From Paroedura picta (Eukaryota > Chordata > Lepidosauria > Squamata > Gekkonidae), in contig NC_135371.1 in the NCBI RefSeq assembly GCF_049243985.1, positions 2,815,501-2,879,500 on the forward strand: a DNA stretch of 64,000 nucleotides, given 5' to 3'. Positions 10,896 through 22,107 of the stretch are shown in pieces. The position numbers and the translations under genes were made by a program. The notes below the pieces were generated by a model, which did not search any database, was not told the DNA's origin, and saw nothing but the letters and a program-made list of their open reading frames with translations. How positions within the stretch are numbered: position 1 is the first letter of the stretch; each line of letters starts with the position of its first letter.

Positions 10896-11435
10896 CTACC
10901 TTGGAATGTCTGTTGGCCTGGAGAGCAGTGAAGTTATTGTTAGTCCCAGCATTTCGTTTTAAAGAGTCATCAAGCTGGCTCTATTGGGGAGATTGCTTGG
11001 GGGGGGGGGAGTGAAAAGGAAAACCTCTTTTCCTAGTCATAATGTTAATATGCAGCCTCATGAGTTCAACGAATAAGCAACTCAGGGCAGGTGGGTAGAA
11101 TGACGATAGAGGAGACAAACCAAACACCAACCAAGTGAGAAACAAAAGCACCCCATTTTCCTGGTAAATCCCTCCGCCCAAAAGTGAGACAGGAGGGTGT
11201 AAAATAGAACAGAAACAGAATATAAATAGGGACCAAGACAGATCTTTGTGTTCCTCCGCCTCCCTCCCTCCCACTTCACAAGGGAGGGAAATGAGAAACG
11301 GGAGCTGATGTCCCCGTAGGCTAGCAAAGCTGGCGAAGGGTAAAAAGATGAAGGCAAAAACTTCAACTCGGTAAACGTAAAGATAAACCAGGGAACGGTG
11401 ACGGGCTCCAAAGAGCCTGCAAGCCTCCTGTTGAG
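10896..11435. repeat. Paralogous intergenic block (copy 2)
   Basis: Matches 1560-2330, 23830-24300 and 29160-29540. No open gene structure. Confidence 0.6.
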
Positions 11436-12420
11436 TCAGAAAGAAATGGTTGTCCCAGCAGTCAGGCTTCTAAAGCGTTTATTGAAAATGCAGCACGGTT
11501 ACAGGAACGACCACAGGCATGACAAGGGACGAAGGCATGTTGCGTAAATAATCAGCACCCGGAACCGGACTCAGGCCCCTCCCAGGTACAAACAGGTGAA
11601 AATGTCGGAGGCATATCATGAAACAGGTGCTTCTACAGTGGTTCTCACAAACTAGGTAAAACCCCTTGTTCCTATGGCTGCAGGCCCAGGTCTCTATCTG
11701 CTCTACAGCTGGCGAAGTCTAAAACAAGGCCTGATGGGCAAGATACGCCTCCATTCTCCCACACGGTTCTAGCCCTGGAGAAGCCCTGCTAGCACCACAC
11801 CAGGTGCCTTTGTGGATGGCTGTTCCAAGAAAGGATATGTACATTCTGCTCCAAGTTACATACGGCTCCCAAACCTTAAGACTACTATCGTATATTGCTA
11901 CCCAAACCATCATGGGAATACAGGACTAATATAGGAGTTCCACTGTAACATCCTTACCCATTGTTCCTCTTAATAACTGTGAAACAGCCTGGGGGGGGGG
12001 GGGTGGAACGTGTCTAGAGTGTCCGAGTTGGAATAGGGCCAATCAGTGTACGGCCAGCAAAGCTGGCCGCACCTTGATTGGCCCTGCCCCAACAGCTCCT
12101 GCCCTCCTTTCCTGGACACTAGGCACTTTGCTCTCAGACACCTGAGAGAGAGACACAGAGAGCCCTGCCAACTGCTAAGTAGCCCTGATTGTGTGCTATG
12201 GCTCCTGCTGCAAGGAAGAGAGAAACAGAGACAAACTGCAAACAAGCTCCAAACTGCTTGCTTCCCTGCTACAAGGAGCCCTGATTACCTCCTATGGCTC
12301 CTGCTGAGAGAGAGAGAGAGAAGAGAGAAAAATCTGTGCCTGCTGGTGTCCCCTGGGTCCTAGCACCCACTGCATTACTGGTTGCAATGGGCTTTTTTGC
12401 TAGTCCCTACATAAACCATA
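11436..12420. other. Unclassified repetitive intergenic DNA
   Basis: Positions 11460-11960 resemble no gene. Positions 12015-12400 contain a diverged direct repeat (AGCCCTGATT...TATGGCTCCTGCTG at about 12181 and 12279) and a GA-rich tract at 12305-12330. A poly-G run lies at 11990-12002. I see no coding potential. Confidence 0.4.
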
Positions 12421-12921
12421 GGACAGGAAGGCCTAGAGCAGTGGTCCGCAACCTTCCTTAGGCTGCGGACCGCTGCGCCGGGGTGTGGGGAGAGGGCGAC
12501 CCGGGGCCCCGCGCGTGCGCAGCAGCCCCGGCGCAAACGCGCATGCGCGGCAAGTCTGCGCGTGCGCATTTGCGCCAGCGGCGGCTGTGGCTCCCTCTCC
12601 CCGCCCCTCCAGGCCGCAAGGAAATCGGCCGCCGAAGCAGCCAATTAGCTTGCGGCCCGGCAAGCTTCTCTTCCCGCCCCCTCTCAAAGCAAGAAGCTTG
12701 CCGGGCCGCAAGCTGATCGGCCGCTTCGGCGACTGATTTGCTCGCAGCCTGGCGAGCTTCTCGCTGTGGGGGGGGGCAGGAAGAGGGAGCTGCGGCCCGC
12801 CGCCAAGGCCTTCGCGGCCCGGCACCAGGCCGCAGACCGGGGGTTGGGGACCACTGGCCTGGAGGATCATTGTCCATGGGGTCGCGATGGGTCGGACACG
12901 ACTTCGCACCTAACAACAACC
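12421..12921 (+). mobile_element. BovB LINE 3' fragment, interrupted by a hAT-like element
   Basis: The BovB 3' end (AGGAAGGCCTGGAGGATCAT, GTCGCGATGGGTCGGACACG, CCTAACAACAACC) is flanked by a 9 bp duplication TAAACCATA (12412-12420 and 12922-12930). It is strongly 5' truncated and is split by the element at 12439-12856. Confidence 0.85.
12439..12856. mobile_element. Non-autonomous hAT-like DNA transposon nested in BovB
   Basis: The termini are inverted repeats (CAGTGGTCCGCAACC at the left; GGTTGGGGACCACTG at the right) flanked by an 8 bp duplication, GCCTAGAG / GCCTGGAG, with one difference. The interior is GC- and CpG-rich with an internal inverted repeat (GCTTGCGGCCCGGCAAGCTT and its partner) and no transposase. 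The duplicated target is BovB sequence, so this insertion is the younger one. Confidence 0.88.
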
Positions 12922-12930
12922 TAAACCATA

Positions 12931-13394
12931 AGATGGGTGAGTAAATACTATGTGGGTAGACTATGGATAAGATACGAGTAAATACATCATATGTGAACAT
13001 CACGTGGGCATAACACGAATTACCTCGGTACTAATGATCGTCAAAGTGGCCGAACCGCACCGCAGTGCACAACCCTACTTTATACAACTACGTTCATCTA
13101 ATAAGCTTAATAAAGATTAATAAAAGCTACAGAAGCTATCTCCTCCATGGGCTTTGCCCCCCCCCTTCAAGGGATGCCAACTCAAAGCCTTTGGTCTGGC
13201 TTTCCAACCCCCACCTCCAAGTCACCATCTTCCCACCTCTGACCATGGGAGGGCGGAGACACGCTAGGCTGGAGATAGAGTCAAAACAAGCAGACAAAAT
13301 CACTGGCCACCTGCTCCATCCATGGCAACATAGCATGCAAGGCATGCTGGGAGACTGGTTAGGCCACTGGCTACATTCATGACTGAAGCCAGCT
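12931..13394. other. Intergenic DNA with no recognised feature
   Basis: I see no gene or clear repeat. It has an A/T-rich stretch at 13080-13130. Confidence 0.4.
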
Positions 13395-13610
13395 TTTTAT
13401 GGTTTAACAATTCCCTTTTCTGTTTAATAAACCGTTCGTGTGAATTTTTTTCTCCCTGATATCTGGCCGGTCGTGGTCTACATGCAGTTTAAGCTCATTA
13501 CTGCGGGTCTTGTCTTCTGCTGCCAACTGGAATTGCTCCTGGCCCTCCTTCATGAGCTCTGACCCTTCTGGTACTGAGTTTCGTTTTCTCGGATTCATAA
13601 CGAAAGACTT
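13395..13610 (-). mobile_element. CR1-like 3' UTR fragment, diverged
   Basis: Minus-strand CR1 3' UTR-like text (CTGATATC...GTTTAAGCTCATTACTGCG) aligned to 480-640 by eye. It lacks the terminal motif. Confidence 0.5.
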
Positions 13611-14273
13611 CATCTAGGGTTGGTAATGGCCCGGATAGATAAAATGGGGTTTTCCTTTAGCATCACGTGAGGGCTTCAAACACGGCTAAAAGCTTCTTCT
13701 CAGAAGCTGGACATTTTAAGCATTCCATTCTGTTAGGGTAACATTTCCAAGTCAATTCAAACACTCCACATGAGTTTCTATGATGCCAAAGCAATTGTCT
13801 TTAGATCTGAAATCAGAGGAAAGCTCTTGCAGTTATATGATTTCCCCTAGAAGATAAACTGAGGCAGGTTGGGTCTGAAGCATGAGTCCAGGGGCAACTT
13901 TAAGGACACCAAAGTTTTATTCACGGTATGTGTGTGGATGTACACTTCTTCAGAAAAATATACACAAAAACTTATGCCTTGAATTAAATATTGTAGGTTT
14001 AAAAGGGGCTAGTGGACTCCTACTTTGTGATGCTTTCTTTTCTGTGCGAGTCCTTCATTGCAATCGAAGAGTGCCCCAGCAACTGGATCTCCTTCCACAC
14101 TCTGAGCATTGAAAAGGTCTCTGCCCTGTGTGGCTTCTTTGGTGCCACTAAAGACTGCCACAGTCTGACAGAATCTCTTCCCACATTTCAAGCATTCAAA
14201 AGGTTTCTTCCATGTGGCATTTTTGGTGCTGTTGAAGAGTGCAATTCTAACTAAACCTCTTTCCAAACTCTGA
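13611..14273 (-). other. 3' flank of gene 2 with relic fingers and repeat
   Basis: Positions 13640-13860 match 24650-24840 (shared 3' flank). Positions 13865-14030 hold the TTGGTCTGAA repeat, which contributes a minus-strand AATAAA at 13921-13916. Positions 14040-14273 hold decayed C2H2 fingers (CLKCGKRFCQT survives), out of frame beyond the gene 2 stop. Confidence 0.6.
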
Positions 14274-16072
14274 CTATTCAAGAGGCTTCTCCCTTGTATG
14301 GATTCTGTGATGCTTTTGAAGAGTGCCTCTTTTACTGAATCTCTTCCCACACTCTGAGCATTCGAAAGGCTTCTCCCCTGTGTGGGTTCTCTGATGCTGT
14401 TGAAGACTGCCCCTTTCACTGAACCTCTTTCCACACTCTGAGCATTCAAAAGGCTTCTCCCCTGTGTGCATTCTTTCATGCTGTTGAAGACTGCCATTCT
14501 GACTGAATCTCTTTCCACACTCAGAGCATTCAAAAGGCTTCTCCCCTGAGTGAGTTCTTTGGTGCCTTTGAAGAATACTAGACTGGCTGTATCTTTCCCC
14601 ACATTCTGCACATTCAAAAGGCTTCTCGCCTGTGTGGGTTCTTTGGTGCACTTGAAGAACCTGACTGAGACTGAATCTCTTTCCACACTCTAAGCATTGA
14701 AAAGACTTCTCCCCTGTGTGGGATGTCTGATGCTGTTGAAGGCGTCCATTCGTAATGAACATTTTCCCACACTCAGAGCATTCAAAAGGCTTCTCCCCTG
14801 TGTGGATTCTTTGGTGCCGTTTAAGAGTGCCACCCTGAGTGAATCTCTTTCCACACTCGGAGCATTCAAAGGGCTTCTCCCTTGTATGGATTCTTTGATG
14901 TTTTTGAAGACTGCCGCCATCACTGAATCTCTTTTCACACTCTGAGCATTCGAAAGGCTTCTCCCCTGTGTGGGTTCTCTGATGCTGTTCAAGGGTGTCA
15001 CGCCGACTGAATCTCTTTCCACACGCTGAGCATTCAAAAGGTTTCTCTCCTGTGTGGCTTCTTTGGTGCCACTGAAGACTGAATCTTTGACGGAATCTCT
15101 TCCCACACACTGAGCATTCAAAAGGTTTCTCCCCAGTGTGGGTTCTTTGATGACATTGAAGAGCGCCATTCTGACAGAATCTCTTCCCACACTCCAAGCA
15201 TTCAAAAGGTTTCTCGCCTGTGTGTGTTCTCTGATGCCGTAGAAGATCACCACTCCTACTGAACTTTTTTTTGCACTCTGAGCATTCAAAAGGTTTCTCC
15301 CCAGTGTGGCTTCTCTGGTGCTGTTGAAGAGACCCCCCATCACCGAATCTCTTTCCACACTCAAAGCATTCAAAAGGCTTCTCCCCTGTGTGGGTTCTTT
15401 GATGCTGTTGAAGACTGAACTTCTGACTGAATTTCTTTCCACACTCTGAGCATTCAAAAGGTTTCTCCCCGGTGTGGGTTCTCTGATGTGTTTGCAGAGC
15501 GCCACTCTGACTGAATCTCTTTCCACATTCTGCGCATTCAAAAGGCTTCTCCCCTGTGTGGGTTCTTCGATGCTGTTCAAGATGGCCCCTGTAAGCGAAT
15601 TCCTTTCCACACTCAGTGCATTCAAACAGCTTCTTCTCTGTGTGGGTTTTCTGTTGCTTTTGAATATCATCACTGAACCTGGAGCTATTTCCCCTTTCTG
15701 GACATTCAAATGATTTCGGTGCTGCGTGGGCTCTTTGATGGTGTTGAGGATGGCTCCTTAAACTGTATCTTTTCCCACCTTCTGAGCATTTCAATGATTT
15801 TTCCTTTTTGTCTATCCTTTGGGGCACAAGGAGCTGTGATCTACATTTGGAGTACTTCCCACCCTGAATGGATGTTCTTGCCTTCCTTGTCCTCTGCTTT
15901 GGAAGACCTCCTTTATGCTGTTTCCCATCTCCCTTCTCAACCACAAGGATGCCTTTCTTTCTCTTAGATCTTCCTTGTTTCCCGATGTTTTTTTTCAACT
16001 CTCCATTTTTAACTCCATCTGGCAACTGTTGAGCCAATTCCGCCCCCTCCTCATTCCTCTGATCATCCTCCG
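14274..16072 (-). CDS. Gene 2 terminal exon: 16 C2H2 fingers
   Basis: The acceptor is GTTCCAG. A lysine-rich stretch ([10 protein letters not shown]) precedes two degenerate fingers (CSEGGKRY lacks the second Cys; [10 protein letters not shown] lacks ligands), then 16 canonical fingers with TGEKPFEC linkers. The frame ends TREKPLE-stop in a linker, and decayed finger remnants follow downstream. Confidence 0.93.
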
Positions 16073-19000
16073 CTGGAACAGAGAGAGAGATGCCATGAAC
16101 ACCTGGGAGAGCAGGTAAGGTCCCAGGGCCAGCAGGAGGAAAGGACTTATGACCCCCCCCCCCCCCGCATTTTGGCCCATCTTATCCACCACCACCACCA
16201 CACCTTTTCCAAGAATAGCTACTGTCTAAAGCAAGGGTAGTCTACCTGTGGTCCTTCAGATGTCCATGGACTACAATTCCCATGAGCCCCTGCCAGCCCC
16301 TGAATTGTAGTTCATGAACATCTGGAGGACCACAGGTTGACTAACCCTGGTCTAAAGATCCCTCATCCCCTCAAGAGCCACAGCTGAGCTCCTGACCCTC
16401 CAAATCCCCAGAAGAACCCCTTCCCTCTTTACCCAGTGGGCTTCCTGATTGTACCAAACCAGATGTTGCTCTGAAGGGAATCAGAGATCCCCCATGGGTG
16501 GTCCCCTTGACATAACTGGGAGGGATACTTGCTCTCACTCTCTGCTGGCTCATCTGGGAAGGAAATGTCCTCTTCAGATCCTCCTGAGAAACCCTCCAGC
16601 CTCTCTTCCGATGCCCGGCCGTTGACCTTCTCCACCAAAGTCTCTCTTGTGCTTCCGCCTCCTTTTGCAGAGGAAGAGAAAACGGGGTCATTCTTCTATG
16701 GGGAGGGAAATTCTTCTGCCCAGACAGAACCCCAACCAGGAGAAGAGGGCCAACCTGTGAGGCAGAGCAGCCAAGTTCCGCTCAAGGGTCACCCTGATTG
16801 CTAAGCGGCCTGGCCTGACTTGACTCCCTGATTTGACTCTCCCTGCAGCTAAGAGCCTCCTCTTTTTGAAGGCTGATGGTGGCCATGGGTTCATTGTGGG
16901 AACCTGTATCCAGTTGTGTCACCACGAGGGAGGGGGGATGGGGAGGTTGCTGACAGCCCCTGGAATATAGAGAAACTTTGGTTGGGTCTTTTGGACCACC
17001 TGACCAGAGAGAGGCAGAAAGTAGAATATTAGTTTTGGCCCTCCAGGATGTCACCCCCCCCCCCGAACCAATGAGGTAGGGGATGGCCTGCCCCTAATTG
17101 CCAGCTACTTCCACCACTGGGCTGTCTCCCCCACACACAGGTAAGCTGGGCAGAGCACAGGGCAGGTGTGCGGGGAAAAGGCAGGAAGGGCTGGTGGCCC
17201 AGCAGGCAGACAAGCCGAGCGCAGAGGGGCTGGCGGAAGGGAAGGATTGTGCAAAAGACCCTGGAAACCCACCGTGGGGGGGGGGGGAATGGATGCATTG
17301 GAGGGTGGACCCCAACGCATCCCACCTGTAGCCTGCCTTCTCCAGGTTTCACTCCATGCAGTTCCCTCTCCAAAGAAGTTGTTTTCCCCAGGGGGACCTG
17401 TCTCCTTAGCCTGGAGATGACCTGCAATTCCAGCAAATCCCAGGGTCCCACCAAGAGAATAGCATCCCTGGAAGGAATCTTGCTGGAGGGTCGGAGGTGG
17501 GGCCTCCAGGCAGCGCCCCTTCCAGAGTCCTTCTGAGGGTCTCCTCTTCCCCTTTACCTCACGCCAGGACACCTTCTCTGGCTGGGGTGACGGCCACGAC
17601 ACTGGCCTCGGTTGACCCTGGGCATGTAACCGGAAAGGCCTCAAATCTCCATCGTTTGACTCAGGCATCATCTCAAGGGTAGCCATTCGCACCTTTGGCA
17701 CCTGTGAAAGACCCTTACCCAGAGATGCCACGCTCCCGTAGTTCTCCAGCATGACTTCCCTGTAGAGAGCTTTCTGGCCCGGATCCAGCAGGGCCCATTC
17801 TGCTTCAGAGAAAGAGACGGAGACCTCCTCAAAGGAAAAAGGCCCCTGGAAGAAAAGGCAGGTTCCCTCCTCAGGGACCTCACCAAGCAGAGACTGCACA
17901 AGGAAAGGGAGTCATCTAGGACAGGGGAAGTCAACCTGTGGTCCTCCAGATGTCCATAGACTACAATTCCCATGAGCAGCTAACGCTGGCAGGGGCTCAT
18001 GGGAATTGTAGTCCATGGACATCTGGAGGACCGCAGGTTGACTACCCCTGATCTAGGAGGCGTTCACAGCCTCTCTTGTCTGAGAATGGGGGGAGACTTG
18101 AGTTGTCCCTCCCTGATCTCCCCTACCTGGACTGGAGGTGAAGCAGCCGTTTCCGCATCTCCGAACAGAGGAGCCAAGAGGATCCCTCCGCCGCCTGTCA
18201 GTGAGACAAAGGGAAGGCAGAAGGGTGTTTGTTGTGACCTCCAATTCCATTTCCTGGTCTCTAACCTGCTTCAGGAACCTCCGCCTGCGTCCAACTCAGC
18301 ACACTCTTTCCCGCTTTTCACTACATTCTAGGAAAAACAGGAGCACCCGTGCGCCTCGGAGGCAGCCAATGCTGCCAGCGTCTTTCAGGCTTCTGTGAGA
18401 CTGGACGTGTGCCCTGAGAACTCTGACGTTCCCAGGGTGAAAGGCCAAATGCCCGGGAATCTCTTTATCCCGCTGCCTTGGCTCTTGAGCATTGCAAAAA
18501 CAGGATGTGTGCAGAAATGGTGTCGGGTTCCACGTCACCACCACATTCAGCCAAATGCCCAGAGGTCACTCGAGCACTTCTGGAGAATAGAGGGTGAGTT
18601 CAGTGCCAAGCTACACGCCGGGGCCCCTCCCACATCCCCTGGGCGGCCAGGCTAGAGCCTGCCATCCTTACCCCCAACACCCGACTCCCCAAAATGGCCT
18701 CACAGATGCCTGCACAAACATGGCCACAGAAGCCAAAGTTCTCCAGAGGTTTCCAGGCCTCTTCGCCTTCCCCCAGCAGGCGGAAAGGCTCTGCCCAGGT
18801 TCGTCAAGCTTTCCTCTTTTGAGCAGCCTTCAGTTCCTCTCACAGAAGGAAGTTGAGAGATGAATACATTGATCAATGGAAGGAACTCCCCTACGTGCCT
18901 TTGGTCAGTCCCCTTCAAGAGCCACCATGAGTCAGTGGACACAGAGTGCTGTGTGGGATGTGATGCAGCATTTCATTTCTCGTGAACTGCACTCTCTCCA

Positions 19001-19750
19001 CCTCCCTGAGCCAGTTCACTGGGGGAGCGGCATAAATATTACATAAATAAAGGCTCATCACATCCCTTACCACAAAAGAGGGCATCAAGGGCATGATCCT
19101 GGGACTGCGCCTGCTGTCCTTCCTCCAAGGAAGCCCCTTCCGCCTCAGAGAATGTGGCTCCTTTCTTCACGGATGGGGTCCACGTCTGAAACAGCAGCAA
19201 GAGGGGGGGGGGTAAGAGGTGGACTAGAAAAGAGACCAAGGAATGGGTCCTGCCCCACTCCCAGAATTGGCACCTTTCTATCAGCGGGCCTGGCGACTGA
19301 CGTGGAGGAATAAGAAGTTCTCCAGTAGAAGAGGCCGCTGAGGCAGGCCATGAAACGTCCACTTTGGAGGACTGGCAAATATTTCTCAAGGAAACTGGGA
19401 TAATTCCAGATATTGCGACTTGAATGCAAGATACTCTGAGGAAACCCCCTCACCTGGTCCACCTGCCTCTTCTCCTCTGCCTGGCTCATGAGGAAGCCTT
19501 CGGCCAGGGCCACCGCCTGGGAGCTGCTCTCCGGCCCGCATCCTCTCACCCAGCCCTGCATCTCCTGGGGCAGGAGGGCCAGGAACTGCTCCAGGATCAC
19601 CAGGTCCAGGATCTGCTGCTTGGTGTGCCTCTCCGGCTCCAGCCAGCGGCTGCAAAGTCCATGGAGCCGGCTGCAAACCTCTCTGGGCCCCTCGGCCTCA
19701 CAGTAGTGGAACTGCCAGAAATGTTGGCCGTGTACATCTGAGATCACCAT
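14274..19750 (-). CDS. Gene 2: SCAN-KRAB-C2H2 zinc-finger protein with 16 fingers
   Basis: The model is complement(join(14274..16072, 16539..16661, 17719..17845, 18127..18194, 19071..19185, 19454..19750)), 842 residues, with consistent phases and no internal stop. Domains in order: SCAN, acidic linker, short exon, KRAB-A, linker, fingers. The start is uncertain. At the place where genes 1 and 3-6 have ATG, this gene has GTG (aligned VEEQDAEGP). I therefore use ATG at 19750 (MVISDVHGQ), which has G at -3 and +4 and keeps SCAN whole. The frame is also open upstream to an acceptor at 19936-19935, so an upstream ATG exon is possible. It is the longest array here. The expected role is a KRAB-type nuclear repressor; the target is unknown. 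Confidence 0.85.
16232..16349. mobile_element. Palindromic hAT-like MITE
   Basis: The ends are CAAGGGTAGTCTACCTG and TTGACTAACCCTG, with inverted arms built on TCCATGGACTACAATTCCC. It is flanked by a perfect 8 bp duplication GTCTAAAG (16224-16231 and 16350-16357). It lies in the gene 2 intron between the second linker and the finger exon. Confidence 0.88.
17719..17845 (-). CDS. Gene 2 KRAB-A exon
   Basis: The exon is 127 bp with AG/GT ends. It encodes [30 protein letters not shown] and [11 protein letters not shown]. The A-box core is intact and no B box is seen. Confidence 0.9.
17922..18050. mobile_element. Palindromic hAT-like MITE
   Basis: The arms (CAGGGGAAGTCAACCTG / CAGGTTGACTACCCCTG) are near-perfect inverted repeats, flanked by the 8 bp duplication ATCTAGGA (17914-17921 and 18051-18058). 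It is intronic in gene 2, between the short exon and the KRAB exon. Confidence 0.92.
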
Positions 19751-19933
19751 GACTTGGCAACCGTTCTCTTGCACAGAACTTCCCCAGAAATTCAGCACCA
19801 CTTTCAGCTTGGGTGGGACGGGGGCTTGGCTTGCTGTCTTGCCAGTTCCAGGTCCTTCTGCGTCCTGCTCTTCCACTTCCTTCCTCTTCTCTTGGGTCAC
19901 CTCTGGTTGTGAAACGATGCCTTTGCTCACTTG
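19454..19933 (-). CDS. Gene 2 SCAN exon (full open span)
   Basis: A full SCAN domain is present ([43 protein letters not shown]). The exon can be read from an acceptor at 19936-19935, but the conserved initiator position is GTG; the first in-frame ATG is at 19750. Donor CAG|GTGAGG. Confidence 0.82.
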
Positions 19934-19935
19934 GC

Positions 19936-20314
19936 TGTGAAGAGAGACTTTTTTCAGGGAGAAGGAGAGAAAGGGACAGCATCCAAATGAGAATTGCCCT
20001 GGTTGTAGACAAGGCTTAATATTATTTTGGTGGATTTGATATCATGGCAGACTGGCTTGAACAGAGTTGACTTACGTTGAATCCAGCCAAGATGGGGGTC
20101 CTCTGGCTGGGCTGGCATGTAGACGGTCGCATGATACATCTCCAAGCATTTGACTGAGTACTGTTAATGCCGGTACCTACCGTCAAACGTTGGATGTGGT
20201 TTTGGTCTCTTCCTTAGCACCGGAGGCCCAAATCACAAAGACACAAATGTATCCTGGCCTTTCCCCCCTGCGCCAGGCAAGGCACTTTGCACATTACCTC
20301 TAGAAGCCAGACCT
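19936..20314. other. Intron 1 of gene 2, proximal part
   Basis: Contains the GAGAATTGCCCTG block (19990) shared by the paralogues and otherwise unassigned sequence. No gene. Confidence 0.45.
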
Positions 20315-21035
20315 ACAAAGCATGATACATGCAAAGGTCACCTCTAGCTTAGACTTCTGCAACTCACTCTGCACAGGGCTGCCCTTGAAACTGCTCTGGA
20401 AACTCCCATTGGTCCAAAATGCCTCTGGACGAGTCCTGACGGGGAGTCAATATAGAGCACACCTAACACCAGCATTGGCTCAGCTGCATTGGCTGCATAT
20501 TGGAGACTGAGCCAAATTCAAGGTGCTGGTTGTAACGTTCAGAGCCCTAAATGGTCGGAGACCGGTTTACCTGCAGGACCACCATTTCCCTTAGAACCCC
20601 CCAAGAGCACTGAGATCCTCGTAACAACATCTGCGCAGGGTCCCTGGCCTGAAAGAGGCAAGGTTGGCCTCGACTAGGAACAGTCTTTTCAGCCCTGGCC
20701 CCAGCCTGGTGGAAGGAGCTCCCAGAGAACATCACGGCCCTGCGGGACCTTAAACAGTTCTGCAGGGCCTGCAAAACAGAGCTCTTCCACCAGGCTTAAA
20801 ATCAACCTCCACCATTAAAGGGTGGCCTCACTGCTGGCAAGGGGGGGGGGGGAGGAAGTAGAAGATCGCTTCCTGACCAGCCTCCCCCGTTTCAGAAACT
20901 AGTTTTTTTTTTTTTTTTTTTTTTTGGGGGGGGGGGTTCTAGGTATAGAAAACCATAAATGTTTTAAATTATTTTAATGCTGTTACCCAACCTGAATGCT
21001 TGCAAGGGTGGAATACAAATAAGATTCTATTATTA
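20315..21035 (+). mobile_element. L2-type LINE 3' fragment
   Basis: Plus-strand translation shows SLDFCNSLCTGLP, LVQNASGRVLTG and PALAQLHWL, matching the C-terminal end of L2/CR1-clade reverse transcriptases. The 3' trailer at 20700-20800 (CCTGGTGGAAGGAGCTCCC, TTCTGCAGGGCCTGCAAAA) follows. A poly-T/poly-G tract lies at 20900-20940. Frames are broken, so the copy is inactive. Confidence 0.75.
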
Positions 21036-21467
21036 TTAGCTCTTTTAGAGATGCCTCCAGGCTTTCCTTCCTTCCTAATTAATGAGGGCACATGGCCGGC
21101 GGAAGGCAGAACTCAGCATGTGTCCTTATCAGCATGCCCCGCCCCCCCCTGCTCCAGGAGAATCACCGCATGGCATAACCGGCCCTCCTTTGGGGGGGGG
21201 GGGGCGTTTGCACATGGCCTGGGAGTGCTGCTAGGCTGTTCGCACCTTTGGGGCAAAGTCGCTGGGCAGAACCAGCTGGCAACCCCCCCCCCCCCAGGGA
21301 AGGCCTCTCGGTCTCAGGAGGGGGCTGCAGCCGAGTTCCCTCCCCCAGCTAAGCTCTTGCTTTCTCTTTGCAACCCCCCTTCCCTCCCCCCCCCAAAAAG
21401 CCTAAGTTTTGTTTGTTTGGCTTTAGCAGGTTAAAATGACCAGCAGCACAGGAGTTTCAAGCATTCT
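21036..21467 (-). other. Intron 1 of gene 2, distal part
   Basis: Carries the ACCAGCTGGCAACC block (21257-21330) at the position conserved in genes 0, 1, 3 and 4, plus long C and G runs. Non-coding. Confidence 0.45.
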
Positions 21468-21634
21468 TGTTGTTGTTATTGTTAGGTGCGAAGTCGTGTC
21501 CGACCCATCGCGACCCCATGGACAATGATCCTGCAGGCCTTCCTGTTCTCTCCCATTCCCCGGAGTCCATTTAAGTTCGCACCGACTGCTTCAGGGACTC
21601 CCTCCAGCCACCTCGTTCTCTGTCGTCCCCTTGT
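21468..21634 (-). mobile_element. BovB LINE 3' fragment
   Basis: Reverse-oriented BovB terminus: TTGTTGTTATTGTTAGGTGC, GTCGTGTCCGACCCATCGCG and the upstream coding end (minus: ATGGACTCCGGGGAATGG). It matches the last about 165 bp of the copy at 32919-33900. Confidence 0.88.
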
Positions 21635-21919
21635 AGGGAAGGAGAACAATGATCACCCGCGCCCCTCCCCAGGAAAATCCTGCTAGAGGCACAAACCCGG
21701 TGCCTAGCAGGGTTGCCAACCTCCAGGGGGGGCCTGCAGGAGCCCCGGAATCGCCCCCCAAACCCCCCCCCCCGGCAGACAGAGGCCGGAGCCCCTGGAG
21801 GAAGGGGCAGGCTCGGAGGGAGGCTCTTCTGCCCCGGCTCCCCCCTGGCCCCCCCCTCCAAAGCCCCCCCCCCTCCTGGAGAACCGGGAACGGTCCCAAC
21901 CTCTCCCTCCCGGCCTTAC

Positions 21920-22107
21920 TTCCAAGGAGACCTTCGCGGCATCCGGCGGCGGCTGCTGGGGCAGATATGGACGCTCTTCCCGCCTTCGTCTCCCTTTCAG
22001 AACGCAAACCCCGCCCCGGAAGTGAGCGAAAGCTCTCCTCCCCGCCCACTTCCTGCCCGGCCTCTCTAGCCACTGGCTCGGTGCGGTTAACCCTTTCAGC
22101 GCTGCAG
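21920..22107 (-). promoter_or_regulatory. Promoter / non-coding exon 1 of gene 2
   Basis: The box at 22087-22107 reads GCGCTGAAAGGGTTAA on the minus strand. A GC-rich exon containing TTCCGGGGCGGGG follows, ending at a good donor (CCTTGGAA|GTAAGG). It aligns with exon 1 candidates of genes 0, 1, 3 and 4. A GTTGCCAACCTCC repeat follows in intron 1 (21712-21900). Confidence 0.6.

Noticed and set aside
11460-11960. A possible large interspersed element of virus-like origin, compared with 51390-51690 and 63215-63760.
   Set aside because: Only general resemblance. No terminal repeats or recognisable protein text were found, so no family is claimed.
12433-13003. Arg/Pro-rich reading frames near 12.4-13.0 kb.
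   Set aside because: They fall in the CpG-rich hAT-like element and BovB fragment and have no conserved domain.
14009-15709. Long antisense or off-frame reading frames with repeated [17 protein letters not shown] text (also at 3243-3683, 25049-25621, 30908-31744, 47691-48620, 59370-60290).
   Set aside because: They are the +1 frame of the C2H2 arrays. The periodic text is the finger linker ([16 protein letters not shown]) read in another frame.
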